Assembly (NCBI GenBank): GCA_000310025.1
Contig: FN649740.1
Location: 454,952 to 518,951 of the forward strand
Direction of reading: 5' to 3'
Source: Ectocarpus siliculosus
Lineage: Eukaryota > Sar > Phaeophyceae > Ectocarpales > Ectocarpaceae
DNA: 64,000 bases
A model generated the notes under the pieces. The model searched no databases. It had not been told where the DNA came from and was given only the letters and a program-made list of their open reading frames with translations. Within the stretch, counting starts at the first letter, position 1. The number at the start of each line of letters is the position of its first letter. The position numbers were made by a program, and so were the translations under genes. This document shows positions 12,809 through 23,777 of the stretch, piece after piece.

Positions 12809-14321
12809 CAGTAGCAGTAGCAGTAGCAGTAGCAGCCCAGCTGTGAATAGTTGCTTGCGCGAACATTGACTCCCCAAGAGTTCAGCATGCCAAGGGACGT
12901 ACTATAAACACTATTTCAATACGCCTACTGAAAAGACTTCAACACATCCCTTTCGACTGAGGTTATATCTCGAACGGGTAGTCTTTCTGTGAGGTTATGT
13001 TTACTTTCTAAAAAACACTATGTGCGTCTCTTGCAAAGTACGTGTGTTGTCATATTGTGTGCTTTGTCTGTTGACTGGGCGGCTTCGCGAATGGGGCCAT
13101 GTAACTTCTCGACACGTCGGTGGACTAACTCACGGCGGCTCAACATCCGCGAAAGGAATGCGATTCACGGCACAGCAGTGCAACGATTATTCTCGCGCGG
13201 TCAGCACCGAAGCAGTCGCTATGGTTGAAATTCTGAAATTCTAAAATTTTGGCCTCGACGCCTCGACTTCGTAGCGTACTGAAAGTCATTCCATGCTTTA
13301 TGCTCGAGGAGTTTCAAATGAGTCGCCTCGACAAACTGCTTTCCATACTCTGGCCTACATCGATGTAACCTATTTAGCATTCGTGCATGATACTGTACCC
13401 TGCTGTGTCAACGCTTTGAGACATTTCTCGAGGCCCCGCCTCCGGTGGGGGGTGCTTGTTTGGTGTCTCGTGTACAGCATTACCTTCCCAAAATGAACGT
13501 GCTGGCGTCGAATCTATTCTGTGCCCTGCAGGGGGTGTGGGTTGTGGGTGGTATGGACTGACATAGAAACTAACTTTTTTCTCCGATTCACTCTTTGCAA
13601 AGAGTGAGCCAAAGCTCATGACCAACAGCAAGTTCTTATTTCCCCACTCACTGCCGTAAACGCTTCAATAAGCCCCTTTCGGTTTAGGTACATTGCACGT
13701 TATCTCGAACGGGTACTGTAGTCGGACCGCTGTAGTCTGTCGGGGCTTCTATGCATATTGTTAACTTCTAAAAACCGCAGCAGAAAAAAATGCGATAACC
13801 TCCTTGAAGCTGCCCATACAGGTATGCATATGATGCACGTTCCGACTTGCGAACCCTGCCATCTTCTACACCAACACAAGCTTCCGAACAAAGGGAACGG
13901 GACGTGTCTACCCTCCTCCCTCTTTCGAACTGCCGCCAGCATAGCAGCACTAGCGGTCACCAAATTCTGGCATTACTTATAGCAGCATGTCATTCTCTCT
14001 CACCAGATTCAGCTGTCGAGCAAACGACTCGCAAGCGTGGGAGTCGACGAAGCGCTGCCTAGTTGCGGAGAGTTGTCCTGAGGACCTCCTCGAGCCCTTT
14101 GCCGAGCGAAACAGCCAGGAAGAGACCGCCAGCTGGAGGACAGAGTCGCCGAGCCACTCGAGCTCGTCGAAGTCCCCCGACGCTGTGTGGGTCTCGTTGC
14201 AGAACGAGCGATGCGTCAAGGCCGTGAGCAGGAGTCGCCTGTCCCCGAAGCAGTAGCCCAGCGCGTGTTCAACTGCAGGGAGCGAGTGCTGCAAAAACGC
14301 GGCCTCATCTCTCGTAGCCAT
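11658..14321 (-). CDS. Ribonuclease III domain protein
   Basis: Cleaves double-stranded RNA (family knowledge). Exons 14321-14004, 12436-12358, 11868-11658, joined in phase (0, 1). ATG at 14321. The first metal-binding motif is DELEWLGDSVL (residues 52-62: Glu55, Asp59), after ALTHRSF. The second is ILADCFEAVLGAVYVDAGG (Asp126, Glu129). The spacing of 67 residues is close to the usual value, so all four catalytic acids are present. Exon 3 ends in a His/Thr/Pro-rich stretch made by a GTGTGC repeat. No double-stranded RNA-binding domain is evident. The last exon ends in phase 2 and fits the exons at 11193-9385. Target and compartment are unknown. The gene is head to head with the S28 peptidase gene. 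Confidence 0.85.
12755..12834. repeat. (AGC)n/(AGT-AGC)n trinucleotide repeat
   Basis: About 80 bp of pure AGC that grades into alternating AGT-AGC at its right end. It lies in intron 1 of the RNase III gene (12437-14003), so it is not translated in my model. Confidence 0.9.
12951..13015. repeat. Dispersed repeat, copy 2
   Basis: Shares CTCGAACGGGTAGT, TTTCTGTGAGGTTATG and TTTCTAAAAA with copy 1 at 1775-1838, in the same orientation, and lies in an RNase III intron. Confidence 0.65.
13674..13776. repeat. Dispersed repeat, diverged copy 3
   Basis: Keeps CCCTTTCGG, TTATCTCGAACGGGTA and a terminal CTTCTAAAAA, but the middle differs from copies 1 and 2. Confidence 0.45.
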
Positions 14322-14657
14322 TACGCCACCGCAGCGCAAGCGGTGGACGACTCTTCTCGTCTCCCCTAGGTATGTCTTTTGTGTGTCTTCTTCGCTCTCG
14401 AAGCAGCCGTGTAGCTTGTCGTGCTGTGCTGCTGCAGGTGTGTAGGTGAAAATGTGGGTGTGCGTGTCGCCTTGCCGCCGTGCATGGTTGCCCATTGCCC
14501 ATGTTGCTCGTAGCATACTAGTACGTACCGACCAATATCGAAACACGGAGCCCCCGACAGAAGACAGAAACAGCAGCACAGGAAACTCATTCTGCATTGC
14601 TCTGCAGTGCTGTCTGTGGTCTGCGGCAGTCCTTTGACGTGCATTCGCACTAAGAAC
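14322..14657. promoter_or_regulatory. Divergent intergenic region, RNase III / S28 peptidase
   Basis: 336 bp separate the two start codons on opposite strands, so this must hold both 5' UTRs and both core promoters, or one bidirectional promoter. I see no clear TATA box. The role is inferred from gene geometry only. Confidence 0.5.
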
Positions 14658-17600
14658 ATGCGGATACCTGTTTACCTTCTAGCTGGCCTCGGACTCTCAA
14701 CATGCGCAACAGGGTGAGTTCGAGTCAAGAATCCAAACGAAACCCATCGACTATCACAAAACGAGCAGTTGCAGACGAGGCGCCGCACTCACTTCAACCA
14801 TTTTCACGTCACGCACCAGAGAGCAAAGAGGGATAAAGGAGAGCCGTTTCTTTCTCATAGGGCCTGGTCATATGGTCTCCTAGAAGGAGCACTGCTGACC
14901 TGGGGGGGTAGTGCACCGAGGCGTGTAATTCGTGGTTTACCCTTCCGTTAACAGGTTGCCCAGGCTGGGTGTCGATGGGCCTATTCGTGACGACCCTGGT
15001 GCTGCTGACTCGGCGGAGGGTCTCGTCGCAGCCGCGGCAAGCCGTCTGGGTGCATTGCTGGATCCGCTGGTGGACAATGGTATCCCTCGTGGTGATGTCG
15101 AAGAGCTGTTCGTGGAGCAGCGGCTCGACCACTTCGACAGGCAGAATTCGAGGAAATTCCTGCAGCGGTACTTCATCAACAAAAAGTGAGCGAATTGTGA
15201 ACAGCGGCGCAGTGTTGTGTGTCAGCTTCACGGTCCCTATGTCGGGTACTTCCCGTGTATTGTATTGCATGTTGACTGGGATTGGACGCTTCGCATGTGC
15301 GTGCTTTGTGTACCGTGGCTGCCACGACGCTGAACTGGAGAGCTCGTTCCTCTGTGAGGTCTTGAATATAGGTCTCTCATGTCATATTTGACTATTATGT
15401 GCCGCAGTAGTAAATTGCGGAAGATACCACACCCCTGGGGCGACTTTCGAAGCTCGACTATTCTGCCGTACCCTTGTTTTCGGGAATGGACATACCACGC
15501 CCATCTCACCACATGCCGTACACTCTTTCCGCGAAGTATGCTACGTGTTTATACCACCCGTGCTGCAAGGATAGCAACGGCAGCTGTGCGCCGTTGTCTG
15601 TGGTTTCCCCCCCCTCGCGCCGAAGTTTGTGCTACAATATTAATTGAGACCGTTGCCGACCCGCGCAGCTCAGGCAGCCCTACATATCTCCAAATCTCCA
15701 CACAGCTCCAAACCAACGCATCCTCAACCACAGCCTATTCGCTGTTATGCCGCACACTATGGTAACTAACCCACCTGTCACGTCATCGACTAGCATATAC
15801 CTATGGAAATACGTAAATGCGGGGTTTCAGTATGACAAACAAGGCTTTCATGACCACGCCCCCGCCCACCGCCCCGAAGGTATTGGGCAGGGGCAAGCTC
15901 GGGGGCCCCGGTGTTTCTGTGCGTTGGGGGCGAGGGGCCTCCTCTCGAAGCGAACGTACTGTCGGAGAGCGTGCACTGCAATGACATGCTGGAGCTTGCG
16001 CCGGAACACAATGTAAGCTGCGGAACCGTGTTGTGGAACATGCTTCGGCATTAGACTCTTTCTGTTGGTGGCGGTGATGGTGGTGTTCGCGTTGGTATTG
16101 TAGTGCTGTTGTTGTTGTTGTTGTTGTTGTTGTTTTTGTCGTTGTTGCTGGTTGTGATGGTATCCTTGTTATTTCGTTTGAGACTGTTGTTTCCAATGCT
16201 ACGCTCTTCTTGTCGCCGTGGGTGCATGTGTGGTTGCGGCTAAACTGTCGTTGGTGTTGCTGTTGATTTTGATGCCATCTCCTTTTTCCTCTTGTTGTTG
16301 TCATCAAAATCAATGTTGTTATTGCTGTTGCTGTTGTTGTTGACCTTGATGCCGTCCTACGCTCTGTTCGGGTTCCCCAATCCGGCCCCTTGATGGTCGC
16401 ACGGTGCGTTTTCCTTATCCTTGTGCTAGGCTCTCGTCTTGGCGGTGGAACACCGATATTACGGCAAGAGCAACCCTGGAGATGTGAGTCCATCCATTCA
16501 TCATACTGTACTCAGGGAAGTTGTATAGCTTCCACGCGTGAACGCTGCCAACATTATTATGCTGCTTACGGTATAGATCGGAAGGATCGAGCACTAGCAT
16601 GATCGGGGGGGGGGGAGGGCGTATGTTTACCACGGCATCATTCCATTTCCATGGCACGGCAGTAGCCGGAAACGGTGATATCACACGCGGCGGCTTCTGT
16701 CGCAAGCATTTGACAGCACGATTCCGGTCAATCTGAATTTGTTGCTTCGTCTCCCGTGGGAACACGTGGGCCAGGGTGAAGGCTGACTGTGTGCGTACAT
16801 GCGATGCTGCTCCGGGTTAAGTTGGGGCGATGCTGCTGCTTCTCTTATTCTTGCGCCCGAAATGTCCCATCAAGCTACGCTGCCATCACTGTGTTCTCGC
16901 TGTCTCACCTTGTTTCGGGATGTTGTCGTGTTTCGTCTTCTATGTGTGCACGGAGTCTGGCTTGCCGTCGCTCTAGGAAGTTTTTTTGACCATCATCCCT
17001 ATCTGAGGCGAATCGCTATTTTTCTCGTTGTTGAAAGTACGCCTGGGTTACGGACGCGTTGTTGATCGGTCGGTTACACCACCCCAACGGAGGCAAACCC
17101 GCTGCTTTGTAAAAAACACCGAGTACCATATGCTTTCATCCCCTGTGCGCTCGCCCTTGTTCAGGATTGGGCAACAGACTCGCTGCGCTGGCTTAGCAGC
17201 CAACAGGCGCTGGCCGACCTGTCCAGCTTCCACGGGTTCCTTTCCGACAAGGAGGGATTGACCGGAGCCGAGAAATGGGTTACGTGGGGAGGTAGGTTTG
17301 CGGGTACTCACGGGACGCCGCTGCCAAACGTACGCGGGTATGTTTTCGTGCTTGAGTACGGGGCCACGACTGAATGTCCCCAATCGTAAAAAGTGTGCGC
17401 CTCGAGTCATGTCATGGAGTCTTGAGGCACGCCCTACTCTTTGCCAGTTTTTTTGCGGCTTCAGTTATGTTCTGTACAGATTTGTTCCTCGCAATATTTG
17501 CTCGCATGTTTTCTGTTCTGCTCTTCACGTTTCTGTCGTAATTTTGGCCCCAGGGTCCTACCCCGGGATGCTTGCCGGCTGGGCTAGGCTTAAGTATCCT

Positions 17601-17787
17601 CACTTGTTCCACGCTGCCGTGTCCTCCTCCTCGCCCATGAAGGCACAGCTCGACTTCCCGCAGGTGATCTTGCGTTGTTGTGCTCTATCTCCCTTTCTCT
17701 CTCTCTCTGTGTATATATGTCTCGTTGTTATTCTTGGTGACGAGCATGTTCATGGCCTAATTGTGAATTGGTGATCTCGGTCGTTGT

Positions 17788-17840
<53 letters not shown>

Positions 17841-20800
17841 TCTCGTTGTTATTGTTCTGAGTGACGAAAAGGATGTTCATGGCCTAGTCATTTTCAATTG
17901 TATGCGCATGTTTGTTGTCATTGTACTTGTACATGTTTTCGTTGTTCCCGTTTGTTTTACGGTTAGTGTTGGTGGTGGTGGTGGTGGTGGCCGTTGTCGC
18001 TACATCAACTCGTTTCTCGAGATGTGGTGCCCATCGCTCTACGCGGCCTTGTCACCCCGTGAGATTGCGGTTTTCCCGCTCCTGTGTGGATTGTACCACC
18101 TCCACCGCGGTTCGAGTCGGACTCTACCGCTGTTGTCTTCATGTTGTCGTTTGATGGTTGTTCCAGTACGCCGAGGTGATGCGAGACTCGCTAGCAAGCG
18201 GAGTGGACGGCGTTGGGGGCTCCGAGGAGTGCGCGTCAGCTGTGGAAGCAGGTACGTATTTCCTTCTTGTCGTAGAGGTGAAGGTCACTGCGGAGTGAGT
18301 GTAGGCTACGCCTAGTGTGACGACTCACGCCCCTGGGTGCTCCCGGTGCACACCGTACAGGCACATGGCATTCTGCGGCGCCCCTTGCTCATGGCATGCT
18401 TGGGAAACAGTCTGGGTAGTGCTCGCCCGATCTTGGTCATCTCGTGCGTTCGGTTGGGACTCTGACAACAATCGATGATAATGTCTGGTGCCTAATGGCA
18501 CGGGCTTAGCTTGCCGTGCTTCTTTTCCCCGTTGTTGAGCCTGCGGAGGAGCATCATCCTCGTGCCTACAGAGACGGATCTCGCCCTTGTTGCTACTTTC
18601 GTTATTTGAGCTGTCTGCATCCTATGGCTGGTGCACATGAGGAAAGCGCGGCTCTTCTCTCTCTTGCCTATCTGCCGCGTGCAGGTGCTCTGGTTCGCTA
18701 ATATTTTCTTCCGTTTCGTTTCTTTGCTCTGCAGGCCATGCGTCGATCGGAGAACTATTGCTGACGGAGGAGGGGCAACTAGAGCTAGTGGCGTGAGTCT
18801 GAATTCTGTACGCGCTGCTAACGTGTGATTGCTCGGATGAGGTTGAAAACACGTTTCATTCTTCCTCTGTGGATTTTTTTTTTTTTGGGGGGGGGGGGGT
18901 TGTGGAGTATATTCACGAGGTTTGAACACTGTCTTATTCTTCTGTGGATTTTTCGTGTTCGGAGGGGACGGTTAATGGGGCATCTTCCTGTACCCTGCTG
19001 GCCCGTTGCTCGCGCTGTCACACATGCCGCATACATGATCACATGGTCACATGATGATGCCGCCCGATGCATGCTGGATTTTTAGAGCTTGCGCACGCGG
19101 GGTACATGGGGCGAAAATCCTACAGTACGCAGACGAAACTGTCAAGGCGTCGCTGTGTGCGGGTGCCTACGAAAAAGATGGAGAGCCTACACACTCAGAA
19201 AACACAAATATTTCCGGGAAAACCCGGAATGTTTCGCTTGTAGAATAGCTTTGGTCGTAAGTTGTGATGGTTTCAGAGAAAGCTGGTATTGTAGGAGAGT
19301 GCCGCACTTTCGGCACTTGTTGTTTCAACGTGACATGACACGAAACCGGCACCGCAACCAACGTTCCGCAGAACGTTCCAGCTTTGCGACGCGTCATCTC
19401 TCCAAGACGAGGACGCCAGGGTGCTGTTTGCCGGGGATGGTGTGGTGACGCTGCCCATCCAGGGGAACGACCCTGCCTGCAACGGCATGGTTTGCAACAT
19501 CAGGGCGGTTTGCGAGATCATGACCGATGCCACCAGAGGCTCGGAGGCAAGTCGACTTTGTTTTACGTGCTGAGAGACCAGTTATCTATTTGTTGTTTGT
19601 TGCTATTGTTGTTGTTGTTGTTCATGATGATGATGATGATGATGTTGTCTAGAAACACAATGCAGACCTCGTCCGTGTGTACCTCCGTCGACAGCGGTAG
19701 TGACCTACAACAACCGTCCTTCACAGCCTGATGCAATCCGAAAAAGGTGACACAAGTGAATGAACACATGGCCCATAAAAAAGAGTCTTCCACTGCTGTT
19801 TATTCGCCCCCTTAGTTGCAAATATCTAATGCTGCTTTTGCTCGGACACATTGACGCACACCCAGGTGGAAAGGCTGGCCGCGATTCGAAAAATCCAGAG
19901 ATCCTCCGACGCAGAAGCGATAGAGGAGCCACGATCATCACCCTCACCGTGCGAAGTGTTCCCGCCCAAGGACATGAACACCGCTGCTGGCCGCTATGGT
20001 GGCCGAAGCAGAGAGCGCGGTGCGGGACTGCGGCGGGATTATCCCGGGCAAGAGATGAAACTGCTGGGGAGGTGGGCGATGGATCCTTCGGACCCCGACA
20101 GGGCGTGGCTGTACCAGACGTGCACCGAGTTTGGCTTCTATCAGGCGAGTCTGTTAGTCAGGTCCCCAATACATGTCAAGGGGGCCTAGCGGCCGAAACT
20201 AGCTGCTGCTGTTGTGTCTCTTGATTTTGTTCACGGTGATGTGAGATGGAAGTTGTAGGCGTCTTTTCACCAGCGAAACAAGTAAGAAATACACGATTTT
20301 TGGCTAGCAGATTGAATGGTGTGACATGCTGGCCGGCACGCTGTGTAGCGCAAAATAGACGGCACGTGTTCGTGGCGTCTCGTTCATAGTACGAAGGGGG
20401 GGGGGAAGACTGGAGGGCTTGGCGGGAAGAGCAACCCATGCCCACACCACCAGCAGCATCGCGATCACATTCTGCTTCATGGCCATGTGGTGGGGGAGCA
20501 GCACGACCTCTTGCGTGACGCACAATTTTTTTTTCATGTTTTTCCGCCGCTCCTGTCGGCTGCCTGCTTTTCGGCGTCGTCACCCCTTTGCCCTTTCGCC
20601 GTTTTCCACCGCTCTCTTTGGTGCAGACTTGCGAGGTCGGAACCCGGTGCCCGTTCACTCAGGGCCTTCACACCCTAGATCTTGATTTGGCCATGTGCGA
20701 GGAGGCCTTCGGGATAAGGGCGGAAGAGGTTCGAGAACAGGTTCGGCTCACGAACCTCTTCTACGGAGGGGACCGACCAAGGTACAGTAGTTGCGTCACG

Positions 20801-21922
20801 GTATAGAAGGCATAATACCCCCCTACCTGGGACCAGCCAACCCCCTTGACAACGATAGAGCCAATCATCTGCAACGGAGATAGTAAGTTTTTAGGACGGA
20901 GTTAATTTTTTTCCATGAAATCAATATTTGTACCTAACACAGAAAACAAGGAACAATGTTTTTTTTTAAGCACGCAAGACGTCTGTCTAGCTCTTGATCG
21001 TGGAAAATCAAGGTGCTGAGTAATGAATTGTCAACTTATTTATTTTCCCTCATCAAAGTTGGCCCCCGCTTGTTGTTTTTCCGGCATGCTTGTCGTACCC
21101 TTGCTGTAGCACCTGGTTCTGTATGGGTATGCAAACCAGTGTGTTCACTCATTTTATTCACAACTTGTTTTTGCTCTTGCGAGACCGCGAAAATCCTTGA
21201 CAAGGCGGCTGCTGCAGTTCTTGGCTGGCTGAACGGTAGATGCGTCTCTCCTCTTCGTACATCACCTCTTCTGCCCCTTAAGAGCCCGTTGTTTTCGTGC
21301 TGTGCTGTCTTTGTGCCGCACCAACCACTTTGCTATACGCAGAGGATCGCGGGTGATCTTCCCCAACGGTGCTATCGACCCGTGGCATGCTCTCGGTGTA
21401 CTCGAGACTCCCACTCCAGGCTTGCCGGCGATATACGTAGAAGGTGAGCACGTTTTCAAGCTCTAGTACTATGTACAGCGGCAAGGACTTCCGCGAAACC
21501 ATCCAATTTCGGTGAAAACAAGAAAGCTGTGCGTTTACAAGCTCACTAAATAGTGCCGTTGAATACGCAGCGATATCCAGTAGAGCTTGGAGAGAGGTGT
21601 TTCGTCTGGAGACGGACGTGTGGTCACTGATCAACGTGCCATACCCCCATGGCGACAAATATATGCCTCCCCCCGCCCCTCCACTCCGTCTTTTCGAGGA
21701 CGCGTGGTCAATTGCCTGACCGCTAAGGCATGCACAACATAAGAGTACGCCAACCACCCCCACCGCTCCAATTCGCCGTGATATTTTGTGTTTTTTTCAA
21801 CCATAGGTGCGTCGCATCACTTCTGGACGCACCCCTCCAAGCCCACCGATTCCCCCGACATCGTCAAAGCTCGCCACGTCATCTGGAACCAGGTCACGGC
21901 ATGGTTGGGTGAAGATGACTGA
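14658..21922 (+). CDS. Secreted/lysosomal serine carboxypeptidase, family S28 (PRSS16/PRCP-like), 559 aa
   Basis: S28 peptidases cut after proline or act as dipeptidyl peptidases in acidic compartments (family knowledge). Thirteen exons join in phase: 14658-14713, 14955-15185, 15880-16012, 16430-16483, 17165-17291, 17554-17663, 18167-18251, 18735-18792, 19372-19546, 19866-20144, 20627-20781, 21343-21443, 21807-21922. Exon 1 is a signal peptide (MRIPVYLLAGLGLSTCATG). Then come LDHFDRQN, PVFLCVGGEGP and VEHRYYGKS. The nucleophile is in GGSYPG (Ser202), the Asp in NGAIDPWH (Asp500), and the His in GASHHFW (His525 or 526). SSQQALADL and WLYQTCTEFGFYQ are further family marks, closest to PRSS16. 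Introns 9 and 10 begin with GC, not GT. Intron 3 is GTT-rich. Substrate unknown. Confidence 0.93.
16090..16350. repeat. (GTT)n-rich low-complexity tract
   Basis: Repeated GTT/GCTGTT units within S28 intron 3. Open frames on the reverse strand here are repeat-driven. Confidence 0.8.
17789..17837. repeat. (CT)n microsatellite
   Basis: About 49 bp of CT dinucleotide in S28 intron 6. A shorter CT run precedes it near 17694-17707. Confidence 0.95.
19622..19645. repeat. (ATG)n short repeat
   Basis: Eight or so ATG/GAT trinucleotides in S28 intron 9, directly after a GTT run. Confidence 0.8.
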
Positions 21923-23777
21923 TATGATGCCATGGCGGGGTTGCATGATGATATTTTAAGGAGTATCCCGGCGACGACGACACGATCGACGAGCTGCAGC
22001 AAAGCAAGCCGAACGCAGTCAATACAGACCCAAAGCAAAGCTACACAGAACCGCTGCTGTCTTGCAATCCTTTCTCGCTTTTTTGGCGCGCTGCAGCGCG
22101 GGGGCACAACAGTCGGGAAGGAAACTTGTCGCAGGGGGGGGGGAGGGGGGGGGCTGGTACGGAGCTTTGGCAGCTCCGGGAAAAGCTGTGAGGGGAGAAG
22201 GGGAGTGCAGCTGTTGCACAGCGAACCGCACGCTATGGCATTTTGTGTGTATCCTCACGAGTGGCATGGGTGACCGTTCCTCTCTGGATTGTATATATCT
22301 AGGTGTTTTTTTGGAGTTAACCGCGGGTTACCGTCTCGCCGACAGATGTCTCCTCCAGTGGATGGTTGCGGATTGCGCGATATACGCGCCGCGCCGTGCT
22401 CCCGAACCATATCTTCGAGATTATCGGCGGCGCGGTTAAAGAACGGGCGGTCAGATTAGGGCCTCACACTGGTTTGGATCAGCCTTAGCGGCCTTCCACT
22501 TTGTAGATAAAGAGGCATGTTTGTCTGGTATGGGTCTTGATCTTGCGGCTATGTAGGAGGGGTGTCGTACTTTTGTACGTAAGCAGACGTACATTGGGTT
22601 GGTGAAACTGCCACAGCAGTGGTGTGCCCTCCAATAGGGCGGGGTTGTGCCAGGCCGATTCACCCACCCGATAGCGGGTACCGGCACGACTCCAAGTATC
22701 ATACAACCTGAACGTTCTACTGCTTTGCCAGACAATTCACTCGCCCAATAGAAGGCATGTTTTTGGGGAAGGTGAAGGAGTGGTGTGGCCTCAAACCCAC
22801 GGCGAACGTAGTTCTCTCTTCTGCTGCGCCGCGTTTGTGTATCCGACCCGTTGGTGGAGAGCGGTGGATTGTTGCCGAACGATTTTTGGACGCCAGGCCT
22901 TTGTGGGCCTCGGGAGTGCGGGCGTTGTATGTCTTTGATGTGTACGTGTTTTCCGGGTTCGCGAACGAACGCCGTTTGCAACGAACGGCCAAAAAATCTT
23001 CTTTTCCGACTTTTTGTAGCTCCCGCCCGGCTCGAGAGAAGACCAAGTCAATGTCCCCATGTAGACTTGTGTGGCGTGTTGTGTTTGGAAGGTAGAATAT
23101 GTTTGAGTGCGAACAGACGCTTTTGTAGCTATCACGTCGTATGGGGGGGGTGTTGTGTTTTGTACGATGTCATTGTTCATGCCCAGGAAGACAGTATCGT
23201 CGTGCTCATCAGGTATCTAGGATACGGTTCTTTGCTGGTTAACACGCCATTGGCGCCACTGTTTTTTAAAGAGGGAATTACCCCCTGATTCGCGTCAGCC
23301 ACGGTCTAGACTACGCGGCTTTTTTACCTCGAAAAGGATGGGGCTTTTCGTGTCCGGTGCTTCGATAGCTTCGACACAGACGAACCACGCGCCGCCGTAG
23401 CTTTTGCAGTACTGAATTGTGGGATAACTGTTGGCACCCTTAAAAAACTTAAAACAAGGTTTCACAACCGCTTGGTTGTTGGAGGGCATGCATGTTGTGG
23501 GCGAAGGTAGTTGCACAGCTTTGACACGTGATGCCGCTAGGATCACCTCGCCGTGTAGGTACGTGCAATCCTATCCTTTGGTAAGCACGGGTTGCCCTTT
23601 ATCTGTGCGTCACGCTGTCGCGAAAACTCGATCCACACGTTAGCTAGACTACCAGAAGAAGTAGAGGGCAAAGCAACCGAGAGCTGTCGCCGGGTTGGTG
23701 TTTGGCCCGCTTCAACAAACACCGAAGAAATACAGCAGTGCTGTACAAATCTCTTCTACACTGGACAACGTCCCTCG
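21923..23777. other. Intergenic region, convergent gene ends
   Basis: Lies between the stop codons of the S28 gene (+) and the 183-aa gene (-), so it holds both 3' ends. I found no convincing coding exon. Poly-G patches lie at about 22133-22153 and 23142-23150. Two ACAGCAGT octamers occur near 22613 and 23732. Confidence 0.55.

Noticed and set aside
15801-16493. 230-codon minus-strand open frame
   Set aside because: It is a translation of the GTT-rich intron tract, and two confirmed S28 exons lie on the opposite strand within it.
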